Shown: positions 59,546-64,000 of the stretch, piece by piece
How positions within the stretch are numbered: position 1 is the first letter of the stretch
How the letters are laid out: every line of letters begins with the position of its first letter
NCBI RefSeq assembly: GCF_964199755.1
Contig: NC_133897.1
Location: forward strand, 168,280,678 to 168,344,677
Length of the DNA: 64,000 nt
Reading direction: 5' to 3'
Origin: Larus michahellis
Lineage: Eukaryota > Chordata > Aves > Charadriiformes > Laridae
Notes under the pieces: generated by a model
What the model was told of the DNA's origin: nothing
The model's database searches: none
What the model saw: the letters and a program-made list of their open reading frames with translations, nothing else
Program-made: the position numbers and the translations under genes

Positions 59546-62084
59546 GAAGGTGTCAGGCAGATGGAGAAACTTGCCACTCTTGGTGAGGAGAAGGGAGGGA
59601 AAAGAAGGAAATCTAATAGAAATATATTATCAAGTCCGAGGAGTGGACAGTGCAGTAAATCACGCTTCAGGTGGCACCATTATATTTTTCAATAAAACCT
59701 GGCCTTCCCCCAGACGCCGCCGAGCCCAGCGGCTCCAGCTGCACCCGACGGGGAAGTTAAAACAAAATTCATTTCATCCAGCTGCCTAGACAGGGGGATT
59801 TAAAGGGATTTAAAGGTGGGGAATCCCCTTGGATGGGGGATAAAAGGAGTTGGGTCTGGTCCCTGTTCCCAGATCCTCTCCCAGCCCCACCGCTTACGAC
59901 TGCTGAGGGTTTAAAAATTTGCTTTTCTTTCCCCGCTGGGAGGCAACTGGGGAGCGGGAAAGTGGCTGGAAATGCCCCACATCCCAGTGGAAGATGCCCA
60001 AGCCCCAAAACGAGGGGATGAAGGGAAGACTTGCAGCTTTCCAAACTCCACCATCTGGCTATAAAAAAAGCCTTCCCAGAGGGAAAGCTGGTTATATTGA
60101 TATTTTCCCATCCCGACCAACTTCCAGCCCCATGGGATGTTCTGTCCATCGCTCTCCCGACGCTGCCGGGGGGTTTTATCCTCTCCTGCATCCAGCTGGA
60201 CTGTGGGAAGGGGCTTTGCAGGGGGGATGCTACTGCTGGCTTGGTGCACCGAGACACATCCCAGCATCTTCCCTGACAGATGCTCGACGTTTAATACCAT
60301 GGGGAGAAATCCCCCAAATCCCGAATGACTTTTTTTCCTTACATTCCCAAAGGAAAAATTACCCCTAACCCCCTCACAGCTGCTTTGGGGGAGCCCGGAG
60401 CCTGAATCTGTTTCGGAAATGGCTTTTCCTTTTACAGCAAAAACACTCGGCTGAGTCAGCTCCCACAGAAATTTAGGCTGGGAGATGCCTTTTTAATAAA
60501 TAAATTAAAATAATTATTATTTTCTTAATAAAGCCAAAGAACAAAAGGCGAGATGGAAAGGCCAGCAGCAAGGGCTAAGCCCCAGAATTTTACGCAAATG
60601 ATTTTTCACATGGAAAAAGCAGCCGAGGGGCTGGATCTCCTCAGCTCGATCCTGCACTAAATCCACCCGGGGACACAAACTGCCCCAAAAACTCACCCTG
60701 TTGCTGTTCCACCAGGACCTTCTGCCCCTCAAGTGAGGGAAACATCAAGGCTGGGATGTTGGGAGAAGCTTTATCCAAAGGAAAAATGCTCAAATGTTTT
60801 ATTCCTTCCTAACTGGGATGTTTGAAGAGGGGACATGCTGGGGGAGATGTCCTGCCACTGCCCGGCAGTGCCCATCTCCTGCCACACTTGGAGAGCAGGA
60901 CATCTGTGCCGGGACGTCCTTTCCATGTCTTTTCTCCTTAATTCCTTCTTTTTGGAGGAAAAAAAGCAACCAGAAAACCAGCCACGATCTGCAAAGGTGG
61001 GAGAGGGGCTTCGTTGGGTTGAGGGCACGGCAGAGATGCTTTGTGGTCTGGTGGTACATAGTGACTTGACCATGAAGACGGATGGTGACCGCCACATCTG
61101 TCCTTCACTGGTGAGCTGAAGCTTATCGTGAAGAAGACAGGATTTCACTGTCTCGGAGAGCTCCTCTATCCCCAGTTTTCAGGCCACTAAGTAACTCAGG
61201 GGGGGAACAACTGGACTGCCCAGTGGCAGTGGTCTGAAGGAGAGAGTGGTCTCCAGAGATCCTGAGCAAAGCCTAAAAGTCCTGGCCTCCAGATGCTCCA
61301 CCCCAGGTGGACGAGACGCAAAAAAAGAAACGAGCATAAAATTAATATGGATGGAGCAGATTTCAGCCCTGGCAAAGGAGTGAGACTTGGCAGGTCTGAA
61401 AGTCGCCTGCAAATCGATAAGGGAAGAGGATTGGAAAGGCACAGGCGGCTTGGTCCAGGCAGAAAGTAAATCAGAGTCCAGTATTTTTGACGGCCTTTTG
61501 TGGGATAAGAAACGAAGATTTTGATTCAGAGCAAGAGCCAAATTAGAAGAAGTCACAGCACTCATCGGGTTTACTGGAAGTTTCAACTAAATTGGCCACT
61601 TTGGAATAAGGAAATTAAACAAGAGTGAATTTTCTGACGTTTGGGCCTTGTCAGAGCCACCAAGACACGAGGAGATCCAACCCCAACCTTCAACAGCACC
61701 CATGTTATCTGCAGCACCCCAAAGCCTGATGGTACCCCAAGCATGATGGTGTCCTGCAGCAGGATTAGAGCTTTAGTAAGGGATGGAGATGGAAGGATGG
61801 AGGCAAGGGCTGCCAGATATGAGGCATCATTGCAGTGGGATGGGCAAGGTCCACCAGGGAGTCCCCACCCTGGTGAGGTCCACCCACCTGAGTACCAGTC
61901 CATCTCTCTGGACTGGGAAGGAAGCACCCATGACCAAGAAGAGGATGCCTGAAACCAGTATCCAGGGTGAATGAAAGCAACCAAAGCCTCCTCCACTGCA
62001 GGGACCCCCACCAAACAGCCCCCAAACCCTTAAGGACCTGCTGACTCAGGAGGAGAAGATGCAATTGCTAACGACCGGAGCAGA
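59546..62084. other. Probable ZC3H3 intronic sequence, nothing firm
   Basis: No exon or repeat I can support. A strong donor-like site (minus, CAACAGGGTGAGT at about 60695-60708) lacks a convincing exon. AT-rich AATAAATAAATTAAAATAAT lies at about 60495. Confidence 0.35.
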
Positions 62085-62265
62085 TCGGGCCTGTTAACAG
62101 GAAACCAATTAGATTGATACATGCTGTCCTTCTCAAGGGATGGGTGCTGCCCACTACCTGTAGCTTGATAGATTTTTGCATTAGAAAAAGCAATTCTATT
62201 AGAGGTTTGTTAATCCAGTTATGAAAGAGTTTTGATGTTCTCTAATTAAACTTTCTTTGCATGCC
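62085..62265. promoter_or_regulatory. Candidate conserved non-coding element
   Basis: AT-rich unique block: ACCAATTAGATTGATACATG, GCTTGATAGATTTTTGC, GCAATTCTATTAGAGG, TTGTTAATCCAG and TCTCTAATTAAAC. Confidence 0.28.
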
Positions 62266-62954
62266 CAACGGGGTGTACATCAGCTGGGGGATGGAGAGGG
62301 AAGCTTCCACCTGCAGTGGGATCAGGGTGTCCATAGGAGCATCCCATCACCACCTGCCATGGCTTCTTCTTTGGGTGGGACCACATCCACGGCCTCTCCT
62401 TCAGGTGGGGCCACCTCCATGGCCAGGTGCGGGGATCATCCTCTCCATGACAAGAAAGATCTGCCATGTGCCAGGAGAAGAGCTGAGAAGGTACCATCAA
62501 GGTCCACACTGCTCCGGAGCCCTCTTGGGTGATGAACCATGAGACAGAGAAGGTTCATGGGTACCATCAGGAAGGAAGATGGAAATTTCCTGCTCCAACT
62601 AAATTATCCTACGAGAGCAGAAGACCTCAGCGAGACACAGTGATGGGAAAGCTGATTTAAGGACAACAAGGTACATCAAGCACACTCCTAACTCCCTTTT
62701 CCTTTCCCTGCAGACTTCAGGGCTTGGTGTCCTGCTGTCCTTCCTCTCCTTAGCTTGTCCTTGTCCCCTTGGTACCATCTGCTGAGGATCTGGGAGGTCC
62801 TGTAACTCCCATGAGCTCTCACCATGACCGTCAAAGTGCCTGCTGCTATCTCCTACCTGCCTCCTAAGAGGTTCTGCCAAGGGACACATCCCCAGTGACG
62901 TGTCCTTGACTTCTCAGCCATCACCACCACAGACATGATAAGCTGGACCTTACT

Positions 62955-63032
62955 GTTGAGGTCAGACAGCGTTAAGCAGGAGGTTGGATTCGATGACCTC
63001 CCTGGCTCCCTTCCATCCTATGGTCCTAAGGG
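62955..63032 (+). mobile_element. Degraded CR1 3' end
   Basis: 'ggaggttggattcgatgacc' then 'cccttccatcctatggtcct' follow the CR1 tail layout (GTTGGACTAGATGATC ... CCCTTCCAACC ... TTCTATG) in plus orientation, but are diverged. Confidence 0.5.
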
Positions 63033-63067
63033 CTAGACTTGGACCTGAAAACAGACTAGGACTGCAG

Positions 63068-63478
63068 GGGAAGGAAGATGACTGCAGCATGGTCATCCAA
63101 TACAGTGGTGGCATCTCCACGGGGACTGAGGAAAACGTCCTGTCGTGTGGATCCCAAGCCAATGGGCTGCTGGAGCAGAATGAGACGCCAGCTGAGGAAC
63201 CTGTGGAGAGGAAGAAGCTCTCATGGCAGAAGCCTTCATGGTGTCTGCTCTAACAGACCTTCATCATGGGGACCCACAAGGCACCAACTCGCTCCGCCGC
63301 AACACCTCCACCTGCATCGAAATCACATAGCTGCCCCCGAGCACAAAAGAAATGGTTTATCTGCTCCTCTCATGCCTGAAACTCATCTCTGGCTCTCCCT
63401 CAGCTCTCCCAGCTGTTTCCACACTGCAGCTCCCCAAGCCACCTGCAAGCCACCAATAAAGCTCCAGAGCTCTTGCTA
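63068..63478 (+). other. Possible 3' terminal exon of an unassigned transcript
   Basis: After a CAG at 63065-63067 the sequence is open to TAA at 63251-63253 and reads GKEDDCSMVIQYSGGISTGT..., ending WQKPSWCLL. About 200 nt later comes AATAAA (63455-63460). The acceptor's pyrimidine tract is weak. A stronger acceptor lies upstream (CCCTTTTCCTTTCCCTGCAG, ending 62713). No family recognised; a non-coding RNA is equally likely. Confidence 0.25.
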
Positions 63479-64000
63479 ATTAGGAGAGTATGTCAAATGG
63501 GGAAACTGAGGCACACAGAGATCAAACACCACCCTCCTGCTAAAGTCCCTGTTCCTGCATAAAGATTTCAGTTGCTGCTCTTGCCTGCAGAGGCTAAAAT
63601 TACTGTGTCTGAAGATCTCAGATGATCTGCAACCATCTTCCATCAGTCTGGTCTGCCCCGGGAACCCACAAGGGGACCAGGAGTAGCCCTGCGCAGCCAC
63701 CTGGCTCTCTGCAAGGGAAAAGCCACATGGGAATAACCCGTGGCAAAGCAGCCCTCAGAGCCCATTGGCCACCTCACTCTTCCCAACCTGGTGGGTGACC
63801 GAGCCACAAACATGTCACAATGGCCCTGAGATGTCACAAGCCACAGCTCTTACTAGATGGTCCACTGACCTGGCTCCACAGCTTGCTGCCATGAGCACCC
63901 AGTAGGTGTGGAGCAAGCAGGGGTACAGCAGAGTCAAGGAGTTATTGCCGCCCTTTGGGTGATGCATCAAGACCTTCAAGTAGGTTCCTCAAAAGTCGGG
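63479..64000. other. Intergenic or intronic, MIR-like core
   Basis: GGGGAAACTGAGGCACACAG at 63499-63518 matches the MIR/CORE-SINE core. Nothing else recognised to the end of the window. Confidence 0.4.

Overview
The window reads as bird nuclear DNA. The interspersed repeats are mostly CR1 LINEs, with the typical avian 3' end (octamer repeats of the AGAATCAT type) and 5' truncation. Most of the sequence is gene-poor and is interrupted by GC-rich, CpG-rich blocks and minisatellites. The centre holds one unmistakable intact gene, the intronless large-Maf transcription factor gene MAFA (L-Maf), on the minus strand at 48603-49469. Species cannot be fixed from the sequence.

Layout. From 1 to about 46 kb I find no supported protein-coding gene. 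This is the 3' flank of MAFA. It holds about eight CR1 pieces (one with a long, frameshifted reverse transcriptase region), an older CR1-type tail, two minisatellites (37.2-37.7 and 42.0-43.0 kb) and several AT-rich blocks, rich in homeodomain-type TAAT motifs, that look like conserved enhancers (best: 39.78-40.18 kb and 36.53-36.90 kb). From 46.8 to 50.6 kb lies MAFA: a probable 1.8 kb 3' UTR, a 288-codon single-exon CDS, a two-codon upstream ORF one base from the start codon, a GC-rich leader largely made of a ~45 bp minisatellite, and a TATA box with GC boxes, an octamer and an RFX-like half site. A second, C-rich minisatellite sits just upstream of the promoter.

Upstream of MAFA, on the same strand, I assign the terminal coding exon at 55744-55775 and a probable 81-nt penultimate exon at 56521-56601 to ZC3H3. 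The spliced reading frame ends in GKRLQIKPRL, matching the IKPRL-type C-terminus I recall for vertebrate ZC3H3, and ZC3H3 lies next to MAFA in mammals. The zinc-finger exons are not in the window. The last ZC3H3 intron carries two CR1 copies in inverted orientation. A FoxA-type and homeodomain-type site cluster at 58.26-58.87 kb lies about 7.9 kb upstream of the MAFA TATA box, the distance at which mammalian MafA has its main islet enhancer (region 3). The bird element would therefore sit inside ZC3H3 intronic sequence.

How it works together (inference): MAFA is a dosage-sensitive lens and beta-cell regulator, and the non-coding blocks on both sides, including those in ZC3H3 introns, are its likely control elements. 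The many other long open frames in GC-rich or repeat regions are composition artefacts.
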